Made by a program: the position numbers and the translations under genes
Shown here: piece after piece, positions 14,277 through 22,119 of the stretch
Layout of the letters: each line of letters opens with the position of its first letter
Position numbering within the stretch: the first letter of the stretch is position 1
Notes under the pieces: model-generated
What the model saw: the letters and a program-made list of their open reading frames with translations, nothing else
What the model was told of the DNA's origin: nothing
The model's database searches: none
Assembly: GCA_910586645.1 (NCBI GenBank)
Contig: CAJUIS010000031.1
Coordinates: forward strand, 1-25,924
Direction of reading: 5' to 3'
Length of the DNA stretch: 25,924 bases
From: an uncultured Lachnospiraceae bacterium
Lineage (GTDB): Bacteria > Bacillota > Clostridia > Lachnospirales > Lachnospiraceae

Positions 14277-14870
14277 ATGGCAGTGTACAGAGTTCCTATT
14301 CTTAAAAGATGCAGATCGCTTGGATTAGATCCGGTTTATTTAGGAGTAGATAAAAAATCAAACAGAGAATTAAAAAGAGCAAACAGAAAGATCTCCGAAT
14401 ATGGTCTTCAGTTGAGAGAAAAGCAGAAAGCAAAATTTATATACGGCGTATTGGAGAAGCCTTTCCATAATTACTATGTAAAAGCAGACAAGATGAAAGG
14501 CATGACGGGCGAAAATCTGCTGACCATGCTGGAAAGCAGGCTGGATAACGTCATCTTTCGTATGGGATTTGCAAGAACGAGAAGAGAATCCAGACAGGTG
14601 GTTGGACATAAGTTCATCACCGTAAATGGAAAACGCATAAATATTCCGTCCTACAGGGTAAAGGCCGGCGATGAAATCGAAGTTGTGGAAAAGAGCAAGG
14701 GAATCCAGAGATTTAAGGATATTTTGGAAGTGACAGGTGGAAGACTGGTTCCGGAATGGCTTGACGTGGATCAGGAGAACTTAAAAGGAGTCGTAAAAGA
14801 ATTACCTTCCAGAGATCAGATCGATGTACCTGTTGACGAAATGCTTATCGTCGAGTTGTATAGCAAGTAA
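14277..14870 (+). CDS. rpsD: 30S ribosomal protein S4
   Basis: S4 nucleates 30S assembly and represses its own operon in E. coli and its own gene in B. subtilis. The 197-residue protein is the cysteine-poor (zinc-free) type at its N terminus (residues 1-40). It has the central QLREKQKAKFIYGVLEKPF stretch and an S4 RNA-binding domain at about residues 88-150 (SRLDNVIFRMGFARTRRESRQ, VNGKRINIPSYRVKAGD). Its location between rpsK and rpoA is the proteobacterial/clostridial order, whereas in B. subtilis rpsD is separate. GAACAGGAGGG precedes the ATG. Confidence 0.97.
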   Translation: MAVYRVPILKRCRSLGLDPVYLGVDKKSNRELKRANRKISEYGLQLREKQKAKFIYGVLEKPFHNYYVKADKMKGMTGENLLTMLESRLDNVIFRMGFARTRRESRQVVGHKFITVNGKRINIPSYRVKAGDEIEVVEKSKGIQRFKDILEVTGGRLVPEWLDVDQENLKGVVKELPSRDQIDVPVDEMLIVELYSK

Positions 14871-14922
14871 TCCGAATCCGGCAGGTTGAGATAGCATATA
14901 CCCGAATAAGGAGGGCTTTATA

Positions 14923-15885
14923 GTGTTCGATTTTGAAAAACCGAAAATTGAGATCGCTGAAATTGCAGAAGACAAAAAGTATGGAAGATTTGTCGTGGAA
15001 CCGCTGGAAAGAGGATATGGTACGACATTGGGCAATTCTTTAAGAAGAATTATGCTTTCTTCCTTACCGGGTGCAGCGGTAAGTCAGGTAAAAATTGACG
15101 GTGTATTACACGAGTTCAGTTCGATCCCTGGTGTAAAAGAAGATGTGACTGAGATTATTATGAACATCAAGAATCTTGCACTTAAGAATACTTGTCCGAC
15201 AGATGAGCCAAAAGTTGCTTACATTGAATTTGAGGGTGAAGGCGTCGTTACGGCTGCCGATATTCAGGCAGATCCTGACATTCAGATTTTAAATCCGGAT
15301 TTGGCGCTTGCGAACTTAAACGGAGGAGCTGACAGTAAGCTGTATATGGAGCTTACCATTACAAAAGGCAGAGGGTATGTCAGCTCAGAAAAAAATAAAT
15401 CTGAAGATGTGCCGATTGGCGTGATTGCGATTGATTCTATTTACACACCTGTTGAGCGTGTAAATCTGACAGTTGAGAACACCCGTGTTGGTCAGATTAC
15501 CGATTATGACAAACTCACATTGGATGTATTTACCAATGGAACATTGGAACCGGATGAGGCGGTAAGCTTGGCTGCCAAGGTTCTGAGTGAACACTTAAAT
15601 CTTTTCATCAATCTTTCAGAAACGGCGATGTCAGCGGAAGTTATGGTTGAAAAAGAAGATGATGCAAAAGGCAAAGTCCTGGAAATGAATATTGACGAGC
15701 TGGAATTGTCCGTACGGTCTTATAACTGCTTAAAGCGGGCGGGTATAAATACTGTAGAAGAGTTGACAAACCGGACGCCGGAAGATATGATGAAGGTCCG
15801 CAACCTTGGACGAAAATCTTTGGAAGAAGTGCTGGCCAAGTTAAAAGAATTAGGGCTTCAGCTTAACCAGAGCGAAGACATATAA
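14923..15885 (+). CDS. rpoA: RNA polymerase alpha subunit
   Basis: The alpha dimer starts RNA polymerase assembly, and its C-terminal domain contacts upstream promoter DNA and activators. The 320-residue product has the N-terminal dimerisation domain (FVVEPLERGYGTTLGNSLRRI; about residues 1-230) and a C-terminal domain (about 250-315) with the helix-hairpin-helix RTPEDMMKVRNLGRKSLEEV. The start codon is GTG, with AAGGAGGG 7 nt upstream. Length is normal (314-320). A 137-nt gap follows before rplQ. Confidence 0.97.
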   Translation: MFDFEKPKIEIAEIAEDKKYGRFVVEPLERGYGTTLGNSLRRIMLSSLPGAAVSQVKIDGVLHEFSSIPGVKEDVTEIIMNIKNLALKNTCPTDEPKVAYIEFEGEGVVTAADIQADPDIQILNPDLALANLNGGADSKLYMELTITKGRGYVSSEKNKSEDVPIGVIAIDSIYTPVERVNLTVENTRVGQITDYDKLTLDVFTNGTLEPDEAVSLAAKVLSEHLNLFINLSETAMSAEVMVEKEDDAKGKVLEMNIDELELSVRSYNCLKRAGINTVEELTNRTPEDMMKVRNLGRKSLEEVLAKLKELGLQLNQSEDI

Positions 15886-16022
15886 TAGAAATGGCCAATC
15901 CCGTAAGTCTAAGGAGCAGGGAGAGGTCATCTCCATGATGCAGTGGAGGCAACTAACAGGACAGCATTCGACGAGTAAGCCCGAAGCGCATGTCGGATGT
16001 TCCACAAAACGGAGGAAAGAAA
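15886..16022 (+). promoter_or_regulatory. Structured spacer between rpoA and rplQ
   Basis: This 137-nt gap contains two likely hairpins. The first is GGAGA (15920-15924) with TCTCC (15930-15934) around a 5-nt loop. The second is a 10-bp stem with two G-T wobbles, AGCATTCGAC (15963-15972) with GTCGGATGTT (15992-16001). It ends 9 nt before the rplQ ribosome binding site GGAGG (16011-16015). No convincing promoter was found. A role in setting L17 output relative to alpha is possible but inferred. Confidence 0.35.
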
Positions 16023-16559
16023 ATGGGAAAAAATAGAAAATTGGGAAGAACCACTCCCCAGAGAAAGGCTTTGTTGAGAGGCCAGGTAACGTCATTGATT
16101 TATAATGGAAAAATCGTTACGACAGAAGCAAGAGCAAAAGAAGTGCGTAAAATTGCGGAAGGCGTCATTGCAAAAGCGATAAAGGAAAAAGACAATTACG
16201 AAGAAGTGACGGTAAAAGCAAAAGTTGCGCGTAAGGATAAAGACGGCAAACGTGTCAAAGAAGTCGTAGACGGCAAAAAAGTTACGGTTTTTGACGAAGT
16301 GGATAAGACGATTAAGAAGGATCTGCCTTCCCGTCTTCATGCAAGAAGAGAGATCTTGAAAGTTCTTTATCCTGTAACGGAAGTTCCAAAGGAAGCTGCA
16401 AAGAAAAAGAAAAATACCAAACAGGCGGATCTTGTTGCAAAGCTGTTTGATGAAATTGCACCGAAATATGCGGGCCGGAACGGCGGATATACCAGAATCG
16501 TTAAAATTGGTCAGCGTAAAGGAGACGGCGCGCTGGAAGTTCTGTTAGAACTCGTATAA
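16023..16559 (+). CDS. rplQ: 50S ribosomal protein L17 (long form)
   Basis: L17 is near the tunnel exit of the 50S subunit. The N-terminal core (NRKLGRTTPQRKALLRG) and C-terminal core (RNGGYTRIVKIGQRKGDGA) are normal, but the protein has 178 residues against about 120 in B. subtilis. Most of the excess is a charged, Lys-rich insertion at about residues 57-101, before the conserved LHARRE segment, plus a short Lys-rich insert around 123-134. The start ATG at 16023 follows GGAGG by 7 nt. The stop TAA overlaps a TATAAT word. A terminator follows at once, so this ends the operon. Confidence 0.95.
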   Translation: MGKNRKLGRTTPQRKALLRGQVTSLIYNGKIVTTEARAKEVRKIAEGVIAKAIKEKDNYEEVTVKAKVARKDKDGKRVKEVVDGKKVTVFDEVDKTIKKDLPSRLHARREILKVLYPVTEVPKEAAKKKKNTKQADLVAKLFDEIAPKYAGRNGGYTRIVKIGQRKGDGALEVLLELV

Positions 16560-16566
16560 TGATATT

Positions 16567-16597
16567 TTAAAAACTCCGGTTATGTACCGGAGTTTTT
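16567..16597 (+). terminator. Intrinsic terminator after rplQ
   Basis: ACTCCGGT (16573-16580), a TATGT loop and ACCGGAGT (16586-16593) form a perfect 8-bp GC-rich stem. The preceding A run can pair with the following T run (TTTTTT, 16593-16598). It begins 8 nt after the rplQ stop and ends the ribosomal operon on the + strand. Confidence 0.93.
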
Positions 16598-16625
16598 TGT
16601 CACATGGATTTTGGAAGGAGGAAAA

Positions 16626-17414
16626 ATGTTACCGGAGTTATTTTCAATCGGGCCGTTTACTGTTTACAGTTATGGACTTATGACGGCTATTGGCATTATT
16701 GCAGCAGTCTGGATTGGAGAGTATCAGATAAAAAAGACGCGTCTTGCAGAAGAGGGGTTTCTCTTTGGCCTTGGCATAGCATGCGTGATTGGAGGGTATG
16801 CTTCGTCAAAACTATTGTTTTGGATCACGATTCTGCCGGAAATTATAGAAAATCCGGCAAAATTGCTGGATTTTGGCAATGGGTTTGTCGTGTATGGGGG
16901 CCTGATCGGAGGCGTGTTGACGGCGTATGTCTACTGCCGGATAAAAAAAGTGGATTTTTTTCAGATGTTTGACCTTGCCGCTCCGCTTGTCGCACTGGCG
17001 CAGTGCGTTGGAAGAATCGGCTGCTTTCTGGCAGGATGCTGTTACGGACAACCGACAGGGTGCGCATTTGGCGTGGCATTTCACGATTCTTTGTATGCGC
17101 CTTCCGGCGTAAAACTGTTTCCGGTACAATTGCTTTCTTCTGGATTAAATTTGGCAAATTGTCTGTTTTTGTACCTGGTTTGGAAAAAAGGAAAGCTAAA
17201 AAAGGGATGCGTAGGGGCTTTTTATATTATAAATTACAGCATTGGAAGGTTTTTTCTGGAATATTTGAGAGGAGACTTAGCGCGGGGAGCCGTAGGCGTA
17301 TTGTCAACCTCTCAGTTTATTTCCATATTTACGCTGGGAATAGGCATTGTTATGCTGGCGGTTTGTCTGAAATCTGTCCGTCCTTCGGCTGATACAAAGG
17401 GAGAGAGAAAATAA
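16626..17414 (+). CDS. lgt: Prolipoprotein diacylglyceryl transferase
   Basis: Lgt moves a diacylglycerol group from phosphatidylglycerol onto the lipobox cysteine of lipoprotein precursors, in the cytoplasmic membrane. The 262-residue protein has about seven hydrophobic segments. It has the YGGLIGG motif (about 90-96) and the signature GRIGCFLAGCCYG (129-141, with R130). A second conserved arginine region, IGRFFLEYLRGD (206-217), is also present. GGAAGGAGG lies 4 nt before the ATG, a short spacing. A TTG at 16611 would add five residues coded by the ribosome binding site itself and is rejected. It starts 28 nt after the terminator, and its 3' end overlaps the kinase gene. Confidence 0.93.
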   Translation: MLPELFSIGPFTVYSYGLMTAIGIIAAVWIGEYQIKKTRLAEEGFLFGLGIACVIGGYASSKLLFWITILPEIIENPAKLLDFGNGFVVYGGLIGGVLTAYVYCRIKKVDFFQMFDLAAPLVALAQCVGRIGCFLAGCCYGQPTGCAFGVAFHDSLYAPSGVKLFPVQLLSSGLNLANCLFLYLVWKKGKLKKGCVGAFYIINYSIGRFFLEYLRGDLARGAVGVLSTSQFISIFTLGIGIVMLAVCLKSVRPSADTKGERK

Positions 17415-18795
17415 ATTCCGTTCCAACGCCTTCTGTGCTGATCACATTAATGTTTTCTTTATGAGACTGAATAATTTCTTTTACGATGGCAAGGCCAAGG
17501 CCGGTGCCCTTTTTATCTTTGCCCCTGGAAGGATCTGTTTTATAAAAACGTTCCCAGATTTTTCCAAGACTCTCTTTGGGGATGCCAATGCCTCTGTCTT
17601 TTACAGCGACGAAGATTTTTTCGTTTTTTACGGTTGTCTCCACTGTAATTACGGACTCAGAAGGAGAAAATTTAATGGCGTTGTCAATCAGATTATAGAT
17701 AACGCGCTGGATTTTCCCGATATCAGCCTGGACGAAAAGCGTTTGGCCGGTGAGAATCAGCTCAAATGAAATCCGCCGGTCTTTGCAGGCGCCTTCGAAT
17801 GTCTGGGCAGTCAGACGGATTGTGTCGTTAATATCAAACGTAGTAATGTCCAGCAAAGCCCTGTGGCTGCCATATTTATTTAATTCCAGAAGGCTGGCAG
17901 TCAGTTTGTTCAGTCGTTCTGTCTCGAAGAGGATGATATTAAGATATTTTTCCTGACTTTCCACAGGAATCGTCCCGTCCAGCATGGCTTCCACGTAGCC
18001 CTTAATGGAGGTTAAGGGCGAGCGGAAATCATGGGAGACATTGGAGACAAATTTACGCTGATCTTCTTCTAACGTGTTCAGTTCATTTGCCATATAAGTC
18101 AAAGAAGCGGCAAGATAGCCGATTTCCCCGTTTGTGCGGACGTTTACCGGGCGGTCAAATTTTCCGGAAGCATATCTTCCCGCCGCTTTTGTGATTTTTT
18201 TGACAGGCAGAATAATCGTACAGACAAACGGTACAAGCAGTGCAAGAGCGCAGAGAAAAAGAACGGCAAGCGTAAAGTATGCAATCTTTAAAAAGCCATG
18301 GTTGTAAGCAATCAGCATATGAAGAGGCTTATGTATGATAATGTAGCCCCTGACTTTGTAATTTACAGAGACTGGCGCATATACGCTTAACTGTTCCTCT
18401 TCAAAGCAGTTATAAAAAAATCCGGTCTGGTAATAACGATGCCTGAAATCGCCAATATTAAAGTCATTTATCACTTCAATATTTGAAATATCTGTTTTTT
18501 TTCTTGAATTTACCAGAATATCGCCTTTTGCTCCGACAACCCAGACCTGGGCGGACAAATAGGTGTCCACAGCTTTTAACCGTTCTTCAAAATCTTCAAG
18601 CGTTATATTATTGCTGTAATAGCTGGCCGCATAGTCAGATGCAATTAAATTTGCTTCTTTATACAGCGCAGAGGCCTCTTCCGTTTCAATGTAGCGATAG
18701 GAAAGATATGCGGTCATACCCGAAACAATAAGAAAACCAAGGACGCCAAACAGAAGGCACCCGAAAAGAAGTTTGGGATAAATTGTTCTTTTCAT
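17350..18795 (-). CDS. Membrane sensor histidine kinase
   Basis: This 481-residue kinase has two membrane segments (about 9-34 and 171-197), with an extracellular sensor region of about 135 residues between them. A HAMP linker (about 198-250) follows. The HisKA domain has SNVSHDFRSPLTSIKG with phospho-acceptor H255. The HATPase domain has the N box around N368-N372 (NLIDNA), the G1 box DRGIGIP (400-406) and the G2 box GTGLGL (430-435), so catalysis should be intact. The sensor domain shows no signal I can name. It starts 6 nt after the response regulator stop and ends with a hydrophilic tail inside lgt. Confidence 0.93.
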   Translation of the reverse strand: MKRTIYPKLLFGCLLFGVLGFLIVSGMTAYLSYRYIETEEASALYKEANLIASDYAASYYSNNITLEDFEERLKAVDTYLSAQVWVVGAKGDILVNSRKKTDISNIEVINDFNIGDFRHRYYQTGFFYNCFEEEQLSVYAPVSVNYKVRGYIIIHKPLHMLIAYNHGFLKIAYFTLAVLFLCALALLVPFVCTIILPVKKITKAAGRYASGKFDRPVNVRTNGEIGYLAASLTYMANELNTLEEDQRKFVSNVSHDFRSPLTSIKGYVEAMLDGTIPVESQEKYLNIILFETERLNKLTASLLELNKYGSHRALLDITTFDINDTIRLTAQTFEGACKDRRISFELILTGQTLFVQADIGKIQRVIYNLIDNAIKFSPSESVITVETTVKNEKIFVAVKDRGIGIPKESLGKIWERFYKTDPSRGKDKKGTGLGLAIVKEIIQSHKENINVISTEGVGTEFIFSLPLYQPKDGQISDKPPA

Positions 18796-18801
18796 TTGAA
18801 A

Positions 18802-19506
18802 TCACCTGTTTACTTCAAATTTGTAGCCAATTCCCCAGACCGTCGCAAGACTCCATGAACCATAGTCTTTGATTTTCTCCCGAAGACGCTTTACATGCAC
18901 GTCCACGGTGCGCGTGTCTCCAATGTATTCATAGCCCCAGATATGATCCAAAAGCTGTTCCCTGGTGAATACCTGGTTTGGAGAAGACGCCAGAAAATAT
19001 AAAAGTTCCAGTTCTTTGGGCGGCATGTCAACCGGCTGTCCCTGGTAGAGGACGGAATAATTGGAAAGGTTTACAATAAGGCCCGGATATTCCACGCATT
19101 TTACATTCGGCGGGGAGGAGTTCTTTTTGGATGCAGGATGATAGCGCCTTAAAACGGCTTTCACACGCGCAACCAGTTCTTTGGAATCAAAGGGTTTCAT
19201 AATGTAATCGTCGGCGCCAAGCTCCAGTCCCAGGACTTTGTCAAAGATTTCTCCTTTGGCTGAAAGCATGATAACAGGCGTGTCTGATTTTGCGCGGATT
19301 TCCCGGCAGACCTGATAGCCGTCGATTCCCGGAAGCATTAAGTCGAGAAGGATCAGGTTCGGGGCGTATTGTTCAAAAGCGGCGAGGGCCTCCTCGCCGT
19401 CGTTTACAGTCTTTGTGTCAAAACATTCTTTGGTCAGGTAAAGTGCAATGAGTTCTGCAATATTTACATCGTCGTCTACAATTAAAATTTTTTGTTTTGC
19501 GGCCAT
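18802..19506 (-). CDS. Response regulator, OmpR/PhoB family
   Basis: This 234-residue DNA-binding regulator is the partner of the adjacent kinase. The receiver domain has the acidic pocket D11-D12, the phospho-acceptor D55 (LILLDLMLPG), S82 and K104 (MKPF). The C-terminal winged-helix domain (about 135-234) has PKELELLYFLASSPNQVFTREQL, DHIWGYEY, and the wing-end DTRTVDVHVKRLREKI. AAAGGAG precedes the ATG. It follows mutS2 by 18 nt, so the three minus-strand genes are probably one operon. Its targets cannot be predicted from the sequence. Confidence 0.94.
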   Translation of the reverse strand: MAAKQKILIVDDDVNIAELIALYLTKECFDTKTVNDGEEALAAFEQYAPNLILLDLMLPGIDGYQVCREIRAKSDTPVIMLSAKGEIFDKVLGLELGADDYIMKPFDSKELVARVKAVLRRYHPASKKNSSPPNVKCVEYPGLIVNLSNYSVLYQGQPVDMPPKELELLYFLASSPNQVFTREQLLDHIWGYEYIGDTRTVDVHVKRLREKIKDYGSWSLATVWGIGYKFEVNR

Positions 19507-19524
19507 AGGCGACTCCTTTCGTTG

Positions 19525-21912
19525 TTATTCAGATTTGAATTCGGCAATGGTAACGCCTGCGTCTCCTTCGCCTAATTCCCCAAGACGGTAGGATTTGATG
19601 TATTTCTGGCGTTTTAAGTGTTTCTGTACGGCAGTTCTTAACGCTCCGGTGCCTTTTCCGTGAACAATGCGCACGGAGGGAAGATGGGCGATGTATGCGT
19701 CGTCTAAATATTTGTCGAGTAAAGCGACGGCTTCGTCTGTTGTTTTTCCGATTAAGTTGATTTCAGAAGAGACGGAGGCGGACTTGCTCATTTTGATTTT
19801 TCCGGCCCCGGTTTTTAAGTGTTTCTGGTTTGCCAGAGAAGCGTCGTCTTCTAAAAGCACAAGATCTTTTATGTTGACAAGAGAACTTAAAATTCCCATC
19901 TGGACGTACAGATCGCCTTTGGCGTTTGGCAGCGTGTGGACAGTGCCTTTTAAGTTCATGGAGAGCACTTTTACAGAATCTCCAATGCGCAGTTTTTTCG
20001 GAGCTTTTTTGTTTGGAGCAGACGTGTTTTGCCGGACAGAAAACTGTTTCTGTGTATCAGACATTTTGCTGCGGAGTTTTGTCCGCTCTTTTTCCATTTC
20101 GCTTGCGGAGGCGTGGATCTGCCCGAATTTATTAAAATTGCGGATGCTTTCATCGGCAAAATCCTTTGCTTCTTTTAAAATTGCGAACGCCTGCTCGTTT
20201 GCCTCTTTTAAAATTTTGTCACGGCTCTTTTCTATGCGTTCCTGTTTTTGCTCTAGTTTTTGTTTGAGGGAAGCGATTTCTTTTTTGTAGGAGCTGATTT
20301 CTTCCCTTTCCCGTTCAATTGTGACTTTGCTGCTTTCGAGGTCGGAAATCAGATCTTCAAAACTGGCTTCCGATTCTGTGATCCTGTTTTTGGCGTCTTC
20401 AATTAAAGAGGCGTCCAGTCCGATTTTCCCGGATATGGCAAAAGCGTTGCTTTTGCCTGGGATTCCGATCAACAGGCGGTAGGTAGGGCTTAAAGTTTCC
20501 ACATTAAATTCACAGCATGCGTTTTCCACGCCTTTCGTGGAAAGAGCAAACACCTTAATCTCACTGTAATGCGTCGTCGCCATTGTGCGTATGCCGTATG
20601 CGTGCAGCCGGGAGAGAATGGAAATTGCAAGGGCGGCGCCTTCTGTTGGATCCGTTCCGGCGCACAGTTCGTCAAAAAGCACAAGAGACGTTTCCGTTGC
20701 GTGTTCCAGTATGGAAACGATGTTTGTCATATGGGAAGAAAATGTGCTTAAACTCTGTTCGATGCTCTGTTCATCCCCGATATCGGCAAAAACGTCTTCA
20801 AAAACAGAAAGTGCGGAGCGGTCAGCCGCCGGAATGTGAAGTCCCGCCTGGCCCATCAGTGTGAACAGGCCGACCGTCTTTAGAGAAACGGTTTTGCCTC
20901 CGGTATTTGGCCCGGTGATAATAAGAAGGTCAAAATCCTCTCCTAATTTGACGTCTATGGGAACGACGGTTTTTGGATTTAGCAGAGGATGACGTCCTTT
21001 TCGGATGTGAATCCGCCCCTCGGCGTTAAAAACGGGGGCCGTTCCGTTGTGGAGTTTGGCTAACTGCGCTTTGGCAAATATAAAGTCAAGTTCTGTCAGA
21101 ACCTGGTAATTGTCCTGGATAAATGCGGCAAATTCAAAAACGCGGCTGCTTAAGTTGGAAAGGATTACTTCGATTTCTTTTGCCTCTTTCAAAAAAAGCT
21201 CTTTTAACTCATTATTTAAATTTACGACGGCAGAAGGTTCAATAAACAGTGTTGAGCCGTTTCTGGACTGGTCGTGAACCATGCCGTGCACCTGATTTTT
21301 GGCTTCCGCTTTGACGGGGATGCAGTATCTGCCGTTGCGCATTGTAATAACGGCATCCTGTAAGTAGCCGCTGCTGTTGGCCTGATTCATAATTTTGCTG
21401 ACCTGATTCCGGATTCGCTCGTTCATGCCGCCGATCGATCGCCGGATGGATTTTAAGGCGCTGCTGGCATCATCGCTGATTTCATCTTCGGAAAGAATGC
21501 AGCGTTTAATTTCTTCATTCAGAGGCGTTAAGGGTTCTATCGTATCAAAAAGTTCGTCCAGGGAATCGCGGGGAGTGTCCGTGCGTTCTGCCCGCCCGAA
21601 ATTTTTGGCGCGTTTTGCGGCTTTTAGCAGAGAACTGATTTGCAAAAACTCTGTAATATTCAAAGAACCGCCGATTTCCAGGCGCTTTAGGGAAGCTTCT
21701 ACCGGATGAATGCCGGAAAAAGACAGGCTTCCTTTTTTAAAAAGCCGGGAAAGCGCGTCAGAGGTCTGTCTCTGGGCGTTGTTTATGGCGGAAATGTCTG
21801 TCATGGGAAGAAGATTGCCGCAGCGTTCTTTTGCGGAACGGCTGAAAGCGAATTCCGTCAACAGATCTATGATTTTATCATATTCTAATGTGTGAAGCGC
21901 TTTTTTGTTCAT
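19525..21912 (-). CDS. mutS2: MutS2 family ATPase/endonuclease
   Basis: MutS2 proteins suppress recombination in some bacteria. In B. subtilis MutS2 (also called RqcU) splits collided ribosomes for quality control. The 795-residue product has the MutS core, Walker A GPNTGGKT (about 334-341) and Walker B LVLFDELCAGTDPTEG (about 410-425). A coiled-coil, Lys/Glu-rich stretch runs through about 520-620. A C-terminal Smr nuclease domain (about the last 75 residues) has LIGKTTDEA and VHGKGTGALR. The frame is open 40 codons upstream to 22032. The ATG at 21912 is preferred because GAGGA precedes it and MNKKALHTLEYDKI is the family start. Confidence 0.95.
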   Translation of the reverse strand: MNKKALHTLEYDKIIDLLTEFAFSRSAKERCGNLLPMTDISAINNAQRQTSDALSRLFKKGSLSFSGIHPVEASLKRLEIGGSLNITEFLQISSLLKAAKRAKNFGRAERTDTPRDSLDELFDTIEPLTPLNEEIKRCILSEDEISDDASSALKSIRRSIGGMNERIRNQVSKIMNQANSSGYLQDAVITMRNGRYCIPVKAEAKNQVHGMVHDQSRNGSTLFIEPSAVVNLNNELKELFLKEAKEIEVILSNLSSRVFEFAAFIQDNYQVLTELDFIFAKAQLAKLHNGTAPVFNAEGRIHIRKGRHPLLNPKTVVPIDVKLGEDFDLLIITGPNTGGKTVSLKTVGLFTLMGQAGLHIPAADRSALSVFEDVFADIGDEQSIEQSLSTFSSHMTNIVSILEHATETSLVLFDELCAGTDPTEGAALAISILSRLHAYGIRTMATTHYSEIKVFALSTKGVENACCEFNVETLSPTYRLLIGIPGKSNAFAISGKIGLDASLIEDAKNRITESEASFEDLISDLESSKVTIEREREEISSYKKEIASLKQKLEQKQERIEKSRDKILKEANEQAFAILKEAKDFADESIRNFNKFGQIHASASEMEKERTKLRSKMSDTQKQFSVRQNTSAPNKKAPKKLRIGDSVKVLSMNLKGTVHTLPNAKGDLYVQMGILSSLVNIKDLVLLEDDASLANQKHLKTGAGKIKMSKSASVSSEINLIGKTTDEAVALLDKYLDDAYIAHLPSVRIVHGKGTGALRTAVQKHLKRQKYIKSYRLGELGEGDAGVTIAEFKSE

Positions 21913-21948
21913 AAGTATCCTCAATTCTGTCTGATTTGTTGTGATTTG

Positions 21949-21954
21949 ATTATA
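21949..21954 (-). promoter_or_regulatory. Candidate -10 box for the mutS2 operon
   Basis: On the minus strand, TATAAT lies 37 nt upstream of the mutS2 start codon. No good -35 box is seen at the usual distance (TTTTAA at 17 bp matches only half of TTGACA). It is a plausible but weak assignment. It lies in a 207-nt divergent gap. Confidence 0.3.
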
Positions 21955-22026
21955 CATTATTTTCGAAGGGTTTAAAAGGGGAAGTTGGGAAAACGGCGGT
22001 ATTTCTGTGGTGAAAAAAAGAAAATC

Positions 22027-22055
22027 TTGCATACCGTTTCTATTACTCGTATAAT
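22027..22055 (+). promoter_or_regulatory. Promoter for the HtrA-like/yhaM/rlmD cluster
   Basis: TTGCAT (22027-22032), a 17-bp spacer and a perfect TATAAT (22050-22055) fit a vegetative promoter with a half-matching -35 box. Transcription would begin near 22062, about 58 nt before the chosen start codon. The remaining bases between the two divergent operons (21913-22119) show no other clear element. Confidence 0.6.
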
Positions 22056-22119
22056 AAAAGAATGAGGGATGGGAGCGGTAACTTACACGATAAGCGTGCG
22101 GTTAAGGAGAAGTAACGGT

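Noticed and set aside
19667..20290. 207-codon + strand frame inside mutS2
   Set aside because: It is antisense to the well-conserved C-terminal half of MutS2, and its translation is a Ser/Phe/Cys-rich shadow with no family match.
21913..22032. 40-codon upstream extension of mutS2
   Set aside because: The extra residues have no family match and the stretch carries the likely -10 box. GAGGA fits the ATG at 21912.
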